A DNA stretch of 11,895 nucleotides from Spirogloea muscicola (lineage: Eukaryota; Streptophyta; Zygnematophyceae; Spirogloeales; Spirogloeaceae), in the NCBI GenBank assembly GCA_009602725.1, contig WELB01000269.1, forward strand, positions 1 to 11,895, read 5' to 3'. Of the stretch, positions 1-8,068 are shown piece by piece; the first letter of the stretch is position 1; each line of letters starts with the position of its first letter. Position numbers and translations under genes: made by a program. The notes under the pieces were generated by a model. The model did not search any database. It saw only the letters and a program-made list of their open reading frames with translations, and had not been told where the DNA came from.

Positions 1-192
1 CGCGAGGCAGAGAGCCCCAGGTTGGAGCGGTCGACCACATCGGTGGTGAGTGAACCAAGTACAGAAAGAGGGCCGAAGAAGGGCTCGCCCCTTCCTTGCC
101 CCTTATCTCTACCCTATGATGAAAAGGCTCAGCCGCGGGGCGTGCTCCATAGGTGGGCGTCCAATTCCTGGTGCGGCCGCGGGCCGGAAGCC

Positions 193-714
193 CTAGCGAC
201 GTTGGCAGTACTTGGCGCCGCCCGAACAACACTTCCCCGTCAACTCGTGGTCCGCACAGTCGCACGCCGCCAGCGAGCGGTTCCAGTCGTGTTTCTCTTG
301 TTTGGCGTACTTGGCTTGGACCGCTTCAAAAGCCCATTTGGTTGTAAAGAAGCTGCTCGCCCAGTGGGGTCATCTTGAAGCTCCGGTAGAGCCCGTCTAC
401 TCGCAGCAGGTGAAACTATCTAGGTAAGCCAAAGGGTTGCTTTCAACCAAGCCTCAAGGCCAGGATATTCTGGGTAAGCTTCATGTTGCACCAAAAAGCA
501 GACTCCTTGGCAGTACGAAGACGACACATAGCAATCTAGACCATTTCTGAGACCGAGCACTTATACAGTGGAGCCGACCTGAGCATACTGGCAACAAGAC
601 CTGGTAACTTGGGCAAGCAGGAGAGCCACTTCAATCACAAGGTCTGTGACATCCTTACTTGTGCAACCTTTTAGCACACAAAGCGACGCCCACTTGCCCT
701 GAGTTGCTGCAACT
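193..714 (-). CDS. 3' part of a probable GNAT-family N-acetyltransferase, with an apparent frameshift
   Basis: Three minus-strand coding blocks join with consistent phase. The first, 714 (or 706) down to 659, follows a long C-rich pyrimidine tract, encodes SGQVGVALCAKRLHK and ends at a GTAAGG donor. The second, 546 down to 517, follows GTCTCAG and encodes NGLDCYVSSS. The third runs from about 380 (acceptor CGGAG, weak) or 415 (acceptor GATAG) through LGEQLLYNQMGF. Known GNAT enzymes carry a G-rich acetyl-CoA loop, then 'GL..YL.AS', then 'LY..MGFE.V'; this order matches, so transfer of an acetyl group from acetyl-CoA is the inferred role, with unknown substrate. In the last block the frame hits TGA at 328-326. 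The frame one base over continues as FEAVQAKYAKQ and ends at TAG 195-193 after a Cys-rich tail (CDC, then CC, then C). A T4 run at 331-328 is the likely site of a one-base change. The 5' exons were not found. This may be a pseudogene. Confidence 0.42.
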
Positions 715-747
715 CTGTGACTTACATGCAGGGTTGCAAGGGCAAGA

Positions 748-768
748 GGGGCGGGGGAGGGAGAGGGG
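748..768 (+). other. G-quadruplex motif opposite a polypyrimidine tract
   Basis: Four G-runs (748-751, 753-757, 759-761, 765-768) are separated by loops C, A and AGA, which meets the canonical G4 definition. On the minus strand the same bases form the C-rich pyrimidine tract just upstream of the 3' splice site at 714/706 of the acetyltransferase-like gene. Confidence 0.6.
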
Positions 769-1689
769 AGCTGTTGTGATACTCTATGTGTTGTGCACCT
801 CTACAAGATACACAGATTATATCTTGTGGATGTCCACGTAACCAAGTGTACACGATTCATTGTCCCAAGAGGACAGCCCCCACCTTATCCAAGGCTGCAC
901 TTGTCAAGCTTCATTCGCAGTATGCCAGTCTCCACGCTAGCCATGGTGCTCATTGTACTCCTTGGCGAGGGCGCCAGTGCAGACACGCGTCCACTTAACG
1001 TGGTATATGCAGAACGAGGAAGGAAAGGAGAGCAGCATGTGTGAGCAACAACGCCTAAGTAATTCAAAGATTTGAGGTGCTAATTGACAAGCGGGGGGGA
1101 TTGTGCTGCTGTCCTGTTTCTGCCCATACTTCAATGTTGTTCACTGGGATTGATATATCCTTGTATAAATGCTGGTACCGATGACATGAGAGAAGAATTT
1201 CGTCCAGCACGAGAGCTCTAATGCGAAGGGTATGGGAGACTCTCATGCGAAAGGTATGGAACAGACAGCTGAATATACAGCAGTAGGGGGTGGGAGAGTA
1301 AGTTAAATGCCAGAAAATTCATATGATAGACCTTGCTTCTGACAAAAGGGACGCACCAGACATGATCTTGTATCATATATCTTAAGAAACCCTGACAGGG
1401 GCTACGGTGTTGTTGTCTCAATTGGCAAAACACGTCAGCTTCTTCAATGCCTCACTACAAGGACACTGCGTGCTGTGATGCTAACAGAATGAAATGGCTT
1501 TGCAACTTGCCTTCTGCATGTCCAAGCCCATATATCATCTGATTGACTTAACGAAGGAAAATTGGTTGGAGATGGGCAATTTCATCCTCCTATGAGAACC
1601 TGTGAAGCTCCTAAAGGTCGGCAAGGACGGTCCTCACTTCGTAATCTATACAAGTCTCACAGCAAAGCAGCAGATGTTACGTGGTATAT
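769..1689. other. No gene resolved
   Basis: About 920 bp between the acetyltransferase-like exons and the stop codon of the LETM1-like gene. It should contain the 3'UTR of the LETM1-like gene (just below 1690) and, if the left gene is intact, its upstream exons and promoter. Short minus-strand open patches exist near 950-1020, but none has both convincing splice sites and a recognisable motif. No tRNA or rRNA signature was seen. Confidence 0.4.
1216..1263. repeat. Two-copy tandem repeat, 24-bp period
   Basis: CTCTAATGCGAAGGGTATGG starts at 1216 and CTCTCATGCGAAAGGTATGG at 1240, differing at two of 20 bases. No function is evident. Confidence 0.7.
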
Positions 1690-4600
1690 CTACAGATTTG
1701 CCTCTTGTCCACTGGTGGTCTCCAAAGTGCCCAACCTCCCATTTCCACGGCTGCCAATCATGGCCTCCGTCCTCTCAATGAGGTCTTGCTGCGAGTTTGC
1801 CTTCTTGCTCCTTTTTGCAAGCAGTCCGTCCTCTTTGAGACCCGCAAGTTGTCTTGCTAGCTCTGGGAGCTTCTCAGCTAGGAATACCAATCGCCGAGGC
1901 CTCCCGGTGGGCGACCTGGCAGGAGCATTCAGGGCTGTCTTTGGAGCCGTGCGCCTTTTACTACCATCCTCAGAGGGCTCTGCAATCTCCTCCTCTGAGG
2001 CCTCGAAAGTCTCTGCTGCAGCAGCAGCCGCTGCTGCGGCTGCTTCCTCTTTCTCTCGCTCAGTTTCAGCTACCTGCATCTGGCGCCGTATGACCTCATA
2101 TCGCTTCATCAAGTCTTGCCTCCTGCAGAACAAGGACCAGGCCAACTCTCAAATTTATTAATGTGACAGCTCTGAAAGCCCTGTAAGGCACTCTCTTTCT
2201 TTTGCTGACCCTGTGGCCCTGCAGAAAAGCTTCAAGAAATGTGAATGCCAAAGTGCTCTCCACAGTGCAATCCTACTGAGCAGATGACTTACTTGACGGA
2301 GAACGAGGAGGGGAAGAAGCCTGGAAAGTAGCGTTGAAGGAAAGAGAAGATCATCACGTGCCCCACCGGTGTCAAGGGAGCAACCAAGATTACAGTAAAT
2401 GGTATCAAGGTCAACACATCCTTTGCAGTGCGTCTCAAAGTTTGTGCCTGCGAGCCATTTCCAACGCGCAAGTCCTCATCATGTCATGTAAGTATGACTC
2501 ACATGAAGCTCATGCTCGGTCTGCAGCTAAGCCCTGCAAAGGGAGCTAGGGAACACCCCAGAATATTTGGGCCAACTAATTTGAACATAATAGATAAGGT
2601 GCGGCTGATGCTTTCTCTGATAGATGCTTTCTCCTATGGATGTGAATAGAGAGAGCAGGTAATATCAGCTTGCACCATACCTCTCTCGGTTTCAAGGTAG
2701 TGCCAGTGACAGCACACCAAAATAAGCGCCAGGAATAGGCAATGTCTCCGCCCAGCAGACGTAACCCGCACCAGAAGAAGCTCGCACCTGACTTTACCTT
2801 CTTCGCACTTTCTCCTGCCGAGATCTGCAGCCTTTGCTTCAGAGGTATAGAAGCTTCCTCTACAATGCCCAGGCGATTCTTCAAGTCTGCAGTACCAAGG
2901 TGCTATTAGGCAGCAGCAAAAATAAACTGGCGGCTTGCCAATGTGGGTTTGGCCTTTCTTCAAATCTGCAGCGAAGAAAGTGATGTCCATAGAGCAGCAG
3001 GACTGATAAAAATGAACAGCTTGTTGGATGCAGATGGTGCTACTTCTGCCAAAAGCGACCAAACAGCATGACAAATCTCCAACGGTGGTCCAACCAGGAA
3101 TGTCGACTGCGAGCACTTCTAGCTCTTCATCGTCAATCAGGATAGCTTCACTCCTGTCCAGCGTGGTCCGGAGCTTGGCCAGGTCAACATCCAGTAGGCC
3201 AAATTCTGCTACGAGAAGTGACTCCTCTTCATCGGTCCTTAAATCCTCTGCCAGAGCAGGACAGAATGGCTCAGGTACTATGCTCTGATGCAGGATGTAC
3301 TATGCTCTAGCAGAAACGCCACAGTCAGTACTCTGACAATACTCAAGTTGTACTTCGAATGCATGAAAATAGCAATGGGAGGGTAGATTAAGCTGGACTA
3401 CCATTGATTACCAAGACCTCCTGCTCCAGATACATGTATATAAGTTCCATCTCAAGCTGCAGCACTCGCACTGCCAACTTCTTCCGTAGCTCGTCAACCT
3501 GGCAATTTGAGCACTTGTCAATCAACTCTTCCAAACGATCCTGGATCCCATGCAAGTAGCATATGCAGCTGAGCTACAACAAGCTCAAGCAGCAAACTGT
3601 ATTGGCTCGACAGTAGGTAAGTATCAATTAACCTGAATCCTCGAAATTGCTGGCACAATATTCTTAATGACCAATGTCGCAACCACCTAGCATATGCATA
3701 ACGACATAAGGGCTACCATACGCACTCATCTGCCATTGTAGTGCAAGAGCTCACCTCGTCATCTAAGGCTCGGATTTCTCCTGCCAGTCTGGTCCGGGCT
3801 AGCACATCTTTCTGCCTTATACGGGCTTCACGAGCTCTACTAACCTCGCGAAGTTTGCGATCCAGTGCCTCAACCTACAATATCTAGGAATTTGTAAGGT
3901 CACATTGAAAGTGAAAGTGTCATGTGCTACTTCATCTGGCCACGTGGTCCACAGATGTTTGCATCAAACACTACTTGCAGACCACCAATGCACCAAAAGG
4001 AAGAAGCCATGCTATAAGGGGCTGAAGGAAAGACCTGAAGTATTAGCTTGGTCTTCTTCTCTTCCTCTTTCTCTAGCACGGAGTGTGGCTTAGGCAAGCC
4101 TGCTGTTATGGGTTCCACTTTGATTGGGGTAGCCTTTCCATTTAGGCGGCGCCACACATCCCCAATTGCATCTAGTACAGTCTTCCCTTCCTGAAAGGAG
4201 CAACATCACAGCTTGTGTGAGTATATGTTGGTTGGATGGTATAAATACTCCAAGATGTTATGCAGGTGTGTGAGTCCTCAGCTAGCAACTGCAGACAGCT
4301 GAGAGCTGCATCTTCACATCCTCAACACATTGCACAGTCTGTAGCCTTATTAGCTCTGACATGTTAGATCTGCACTGACGTATTTCCCCATCTAAGAAGC
4401 CTGAGGACTGCACCTGCTGCAGCACATCAAGCCTGACACGTGAGAAACTAAGATCCACACGCGGAAGTCGCTTGCGCATGCGATCCAATACTGCGCTTGT
4501 CCTCGGTAAACCGTCTCTCCTCTTCCCATACTTTGACTGCGCAGCAAGACAGTATAACACCGGTCCACGTCTAAAGGGTCAAGCATCAACGCTACATCCC

Positions 4601-6556
4601 TTGTTCACAAACATACTAATGAGGGAGCGAAAACAGCTATTTGTATCTTTACAGTATCTAAAGAGTATCCTAACAGGTGCCCTTAACTCGCTACAAGAAA
4701 AGCAGAAATAAGCAGTCCTTTAACAGGTGCCCCTTCATTCATCATACCTGATTTTCGAGCTCTGCTTGCTCCTGCCGAGCAGCCTCCCTGTCCTTCTTAC
4801 TCAACGAAGACTCTATCTTGTCTGCGTACTGGTCTAATTGCTGCCTGATATTCTGAACAGTGTCCAGGACTACCTTTTCTGCTGCTTTGTCACTCTGCCA
4901 AACAGTGAAACCAGCAATAGCAGCAATTAGACAAAGTTTCACCCAAATCTGACTCAGTCTTGAAACTTGGGCAGATTATTTTGGTAACACACTAGCAGAT
5001 CATCCTGCTATGGGGAAGCACACTGCACAGACCAATGACTTGATAAATGTTTGTCACAGCAGCCCCTGCAGATGACTTACAGAAAAGACGACCGGAATGA
5101 GGCCTCCCAAGCCTTGAACATCTCTGTGTAGTCCCACAGCGAGTTCTCTGACATCTTCAGCATACTCCAGCACCTGAAGCGGCGTCTCCACTGCGAAGTC
5201 CTGCACAAAGTGCAGTGAAGCAAACAACCACAAATCGCAATTACGTTCTCAAGATAGGCATTCCAACAGACTTGATTCTGCAAACCAGAATTAGGCATTT
5301 TCAGAGTACATCCTTATCACCTTCTCGCATTCACTGGAGGGTGTTTCATGTGAAAGCTTGAAGATTCTGCAGATACCCTCTCAGCAAGGAAATGTGTACT
5401 CCTCAAAGGTGAATTGCCAAGGAGGAGCTACCTGTTTCACAGCCCCATCTTCATACCTGCTGTATACAGCATTGAGAAGCATTCACCATTTGTCCTGACT
5501 AGGCTTTGGTGCATCTATACATTAGCTTACCTCGACTTGCATGTTGCGATTAAGATTGTCTTTCAGCCAGTCACGCAGACGATTCCTCTTGCTAGGTCTT
5601 CCCTCTGGCTGGCCTGCTTCTGGGGGCACCACTCTTGGCACAGGCATGTTCAAGACCCGCTCCGACCGAACGACGTCTCTGTAGAGTCGACGCAGTAGAA
5701 CAAGAATCTCCAGCCGCTGCAAAGTGGCAGGGACTCAAACCCTTCTCTCAGTAAGTGACAATCAAGCCTCACATCAGGGGGCTCACAGGTAACTGTCCCC
5801 ACTCTGCCATCCTAGACAGTCATAAACGTGTATGCCTTCCTCACATTCTACTACCCTGGCTGTATGAGAGGAGGAATGATGGACTAGGAACTTGCATGGA
5901 GCAGGTAAGCACATGCTTCTGATGCACCTAATCTGATCGCTAAAATGAGGTGTATCTTGCATGAGGTGTATCTTGCGGAGCAACTCTAGCGCTCCAGCTC
6001 TCTACACCCAGGTCAGGGGGTCCCATTCCACAGCAGTATCCACCTGCAAGCGGGACTCTGTCTCGGTGCGAGCTTCCCTCTCGACTTCCTGTGTGCCTTC
6101 TAGTACTGCCGCTCCTGGCACAGCTCTGGTAGGCCTCACTGAGACCTCAAACTGCCTCGAATACCCGAAGGCAGCAAAAGCAGCACCCCTGCAACGTGAT
6201 TGCAATTACGGCGTCTGAGTTAGGCGTACGAGGACACCACCAAAGGCGCACATTTGATGCAATCATCCACATCGGGACTTGGCAAAGGCATCAGAGGATG
6301 ATCTCTCAAAGTGCTCTCACCTGGCACCGACTATGTCCCAGCCTGAGCTGCTGGTGCATCCTTCGGATGGACGAGTTGAGGTGGATAAATGCCTACAAGG
6401 CTTGATTCCTTGCGCACGACGAGGGCCGCTCGTCTCAAAGATAGCCACGACGAGCACCCGCGCTCGTCGGCAGCGCTTCCCGGGCAACGGTCCTGGCGAG
6501 AATGACCCCCAAGCCGGCCTGCCGGACGCCACCATCTCGGCGGCCTCGAGAGCCAT
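1690..6556 (-). CDS. LETM1-like protein, 14 exons, 831 aa, probably organelle-targeted
   Basis: Exons in reading order (high to low): 6556-6321, 6188-6044, 5716-5531, 5200-5081, 4894-4748, 4536-4318, 4190-4035, 3874-3755, 3686-3633, 3540-3412, 3284-3095, 2886-2681, 2447-2293, 2122-1690. All junctions are GT-AG and in phase; they sum to 2496 nt including TAG. Residues 1-90 are rich in Arg, Ser, Ala and Pro, like a transit peptide; Met8 (6535) is an alternative start. Residues about 90-560 are charged, with coiled-coil stretches ([29 protein letters not shown]). The family signature follows: [12 protein letters not shown] (604-615), LKPRE (632-636), LRRTAKD (640-646), one hydrophobic segment about 648-669 ([16 protein letters not shown]), then [14 protein letters not shown] (672-685). 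LETM1 proteins act in the mitochondrial inner membrane in cation/proton balance and ribosome binding; plants also have this longer branch of less certain role. No EF-hand was seen. The tail has a ten-Ala run (715-724). Least certain are the splice sites of exon 2 (donor; 6008 is an alternative), exon 6 (donor) and exon 11 (donor). Confidence 0.85.
2014..2043 (-). repeat. Ten-alanine codon run in the last exon of the LETM1-like gene
   Basis: Ten consecutive GCN codons using all four third bases (GCA, GCC, GCG, GCT), lying between acidic stretches (EREKEE before, ETFEASEEE after). The mixed codon use makes this less slippage-prone than a pure repeat. Confidence 0.85.
3275..3308. repeat. 22-bp tandem duplication carrying a duplicated 3' splice site
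   Basis: GTACTATGCTCT occurs at 3275-3286 and again at 3297-3308. On the minus strand each copy reads AG|AGCATAGTAC, so exon 11 of the LETM1-like gene has two identical acceptors 22 nt apart. Only the downstream one (exon beginning at 3284) keeps the frame; the upstream one leads to TGA after 11 codons. Confidence 0.75.
5945..5976. repeat. Perfect 16-bp tandem duplication in intron 2
   Basis: ATGAGGTGTATCTTGC is present twice head to tail (5945-5960 and 5961-5976) without a mismatch, inside the intron between exons 2 and 3 of the LETM1-like gene. Perfect identity suggests a recent event. Confidence 0.9.
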
Positions 6557-6775
6557 CGCGCGCGAGCGCGAGGATGTCCTCCGCCACAGTCCTGGCCTCT
6601 GGCTCCTCGTTCCGCCTCAGCGGCAGCGCCTTTGCCAAGCAACGACGAGAACTCCCTCGCTCACTGGCGCCAGTGTCGGCAGTGGCCTATGCAGCCGCCA
6701 CTGCCGTCGAAGCGAGGCTGTGGCCGCCAGCGACGGCTGCGGCCACTCCGGCAGAAGCTCAACGGCCCTGCCAGC

Positions 6776-6820
6776 GCCGCCGCCGCCTCCGCCGCCGAAG
6801 CCGCCGCCGCCGCCGCCGCG
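6776..6820. repeat. Imperfect GCC/CCG triplet tract
   Basis: About fifteen units of GCC, interrupted by CTCC and GAAG. Such tracts are common in 5'UTRs of plant genes; this one lies about 220 bp upstream of the LETM1-like ATG. Confidence 0.8.
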
Positions 6821-6905
6821 GATGACGGCGGGCCTCACGGGGCCTGGTCCTGCGACACGTGCAAGCAGCTGCTCGGCGTCGCGCTGGCAGGGCACACCGT
6901 TAGCG

Positions 6906-6930
6906 CGTCACGTTGCTGTCCAACGTGACG
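6906..6930. promoter_or_regulatory. Perfect 10-bp inverted repeat with ACGT cores
   Basis: CGTCACGTTG (6906-6915) and CAACGTGACG (6921-6930) are exact reverse complements around a 5-nt loop. Each arm holds TGACG and AACGTG/CACGTT, motifs bound by plant bZIP factors. It lies about 350 bp upstream of the LETM1-like ATG. A binding role is inference only. Confidence 0.4.
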
Positions 6931-7272
6931 GTGGTTGAGCTGCCCGCTGTTCAAGGGCTGCCCGACCAGAGCGGGCAGGGCCGGCGTGCCCCGGCGGCGT
7001 GCCCTCGTTGCCCCTGGCTGGCGACGAACGTCAAGGAGAGCCTCACCCTCGGCCCTTGCTTTTATGCTTTTACGGGCAGGCCCTGACGAGAGCAGCCCCG
7101 GAGATGTCCTGTCTGCCCGCATCGGGCGGGCAGGCTGTTGGTCGGGACCAGGGGGCCGTGACGGCGCTGGCAGGTGCAGCGTGCCACGCGGCAGGGGCTC
7201 GGCAGCCCGGCTTTGACAGGTCCGCTGGGCGGGCTTCCCGCTGCAGCGGGGCCACGGCTGGACCGACAAGCA

Positions 7273-7372
7273 GTGAAGAAGAAAGTGCTTCGCCCATTGA
7301 GCATAGGGGCTGCAAAAGCCAGCCCAAATAGAATCAACCAAGGACGAGAAGAGGGCCAGGGGAGCGCTAAGA
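7273..7372 (+). repeat. Hairpin repeat family, copy A
   Basis: Core hairpin GGGCTGC-AAAAG-CCAGCCC (7307-7325, one stem mismatch), preceded by AAGTGCTTCGCCCATTGAGC and followed by a family tail (GGGCCAGGGGAGCGCTAAG) that copy E also has. Confidence 0.75.
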
Positions 7373-7392
7373 AAAACCTGGACCTTTATGTT

Positions 7393-7419
7393 TTGACCCG
7401 TGGTTATTGAGCGGGTCAA
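7393..7419. other. Perfect 8-bp inverted repeat
   Basis: TTGACCCG (7393-7400) pairs with CGGGTCAA (7412-7419) around an 11-nt loop, directly downstream of hairpin copy A. No T-run follows and no function is claimed. Confidence 0.55.
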
Positions 7420-7527
7420 TCTGCTGTAGGTTATGTAGATTTCTAGATGTGCTTGCCTTTGTACCTGGCCATTCGGCCTACATTTCTTTCTAATACACGA
7501 TCTCTGCTTAGAAAAACCAGCACACAA

Positions 7528-7728
7528 AGAAACAAAGCAGCTACGGATCACTCAGTAAGAGGAGAAAGTGCTCGCCAACTGCGGATAGGGGCTGGAAAAG
7601 CCAGCCCAAAAAAGAATGAAAAGGGAGGCCAGTTACCCCTGCTAAACAGCCTGAGGTCAGAGACGCGAGGCTCCTGGAAGTGGGTCCCCTGGCCAGAGCC
7701 AGAGGCAGCAGCGAGAAGTCTGCCGGCC
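7528..7728 (+). repeat. Duplicated segment, copy 1, interrupted by hairpin copy B
   Basis: Bases 7528-7558 match 8069-8099 (about 28 of 31), and 7630-7728 match 8094-8192 (about 85 percent), including a block of about 46 identical bases covering GGAAGTGGGTCCCCTGGCC. Between the two matching parts sits hairpin copy B (7559-7629), absent from the other copy. Confidence 0.8.
7559..7629 (+). mobile_element. Hairpin repeat family, copy B, apparent 71-bp insertion
   Basis: It holds the perfect hairpin GGGCTGG-AAAAG-CCAGCCC (7589-7607). It is flanked by CAGTAA (7553-7558) and CAGTTA (7630-7635), which could be a 6-bp target-site duplication with one mismatch. The paralogous segment at 8069-8192 reads straight through as CAGTAACCCCTGC. 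Family members end near GGCCAG, so part of this flank similarity could be microhomology. No coding capacity, so movement would need help from elsewhere. Confidence 0.45.
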
Positions 7729-7738
7729 CGCAGACGAG

Positions 7739-7828
7739 TTAGAAATGGTTCTCCCAGGAGGGGGCAAGGGCTGTAAACAGCCTGCCGAAAAGAATTGACT
7801 TGGTCTGAAGGGGCCGAGAAAGCGCTTT
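7739..7828 (+). repeat. Hairpin repeat family, copy C (divergent)
   Basis: The core is GGCTGT-AA-ACAGCC (7769-7782), a perfect stem with a different sequence from copies B and D, so both arms changed together. The tail GGGGCCGAGAAAGCGCTT matches family tails at 10176 and, in part, 11720. Confidence 0.6.
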
Positions 7829-7868
7829 CCTAAATCCCCAATCCTCAATGGGCGAGCCATTCTTCATT

Positions 7869-8060
7869 CCTAAAGAGAGAAAGTGCTCGCCCAATGAGTA
7901 TAGGGGCTGGAAAAGCCAGCCCAAAAAAGAAATGAACAAAGTACGAGAAGGGGGCCAGGGGTTCCTAAGGAAGAAAGTGCTCGCCCATTGAGAATAGGGG
8001 CTGGAACAACCAGCCCGAAAAAGAATGAACAAAGTACGAGAAGGGGGCCAGGGGAAGCGC
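7869..8060 (+). repeat. Hairpin repeat family, copies D and E in 94-bp tandem
   Basis: AAGTGCTCGCCCA starts at 7881 and again at 7975. Copy D carries GGGCTGG-AAAAG-CCAGCCC (7904-7922); copy E carries the same stem with loop AACAA (7998-8016). Both continue with ATGAACAAAGTACGAGAAGG and GGGCCAGGGG. The two units are about 90 percent identical. Confidence 0.85.
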
Positions 8061-8068
8061 TAAGAAAC

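Larger units (their letters stand above)
6557..7272 (-). promoter_or_regulatory. GC-rich upstream region of the LETM1-like gene
   Basis: This 700-bp block directly precedes the ATG and is markedly richer in G, C and CpG than the introns beside it. It contains a GCC-type triplet tract at 6776-6820, a perfect 10-bp inverted repeat at 6677-6706, another at 6906-6930 holding ACGT cores, and an 8-bp one at 7113-7133. The long open frames on both strands here are what low stop density in GC-rich DNA gives; none carries a recognisable domain. The promoter and 5'UTR role is inferred from position. No TATA box could be assigned. Confidence 0.4.

Noticed and set aside
22-378. Forward open frame of 118 codons at the left edge
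   Set aside because: It lies opposite the acetyltransferase-like exons on the minus strand, has no motif, and its composition is that of an antisense shadow.
400-510. Minus-strand open stretch with peptide HEAYPEYPGLEAW
   Set aside because: It looks protein-like, but it ends in TAG at 422-420 with no usable GT donor after it, and removing it as an intron joins the GNAT motifs. It was kept as intron, with some doubt.
1562-2161. Forward open frame of 199 codons
   Set aside because: Antisense shadow of the last exon of the LETM1-like gene; the alanine run appears there as an Ala run in a different frame because GCN repeats are open on both strands.
2770-2800. GTAAAG donor after AAG AAG inside exon 12
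   Set aside because: It looks like a good donor, but reading on gives [12 protein letters not shown] and LKPRE, core parts of the LETM1 domain, ending at a real GTATGG donor at 2680.
6008-6043. Extension of exon 2 of the LETM1-like gene by 12 codons to a GTGTAG donor
   Set aside because: It keeps the phase, so it is possible. The CAG|GTGGAT donor was preferred because it joins two helical stretches directly. Not decisive.
6279-6938. Forward open frame of 219 codons in the GC-rich block
   Set aside because: It overlaps exon 1 of the LETM1-like gene antisense, is dominated by Pro/Ala/Arg runs from the triplet tract and has no domain.
6835-7551. Minus-strand open frame of 238 codons
   Set aside because: It runs through hairpin copy A and the GC-rich upstream block; the length is explained by low stop density and no family is recognisable.
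7273-8060. CRISPR-like array reading of the repeated hairpin units
   Set aside because: Spacing is irregular, units diverge, sequence between units is itself repeated, and the window is eukaryotic.
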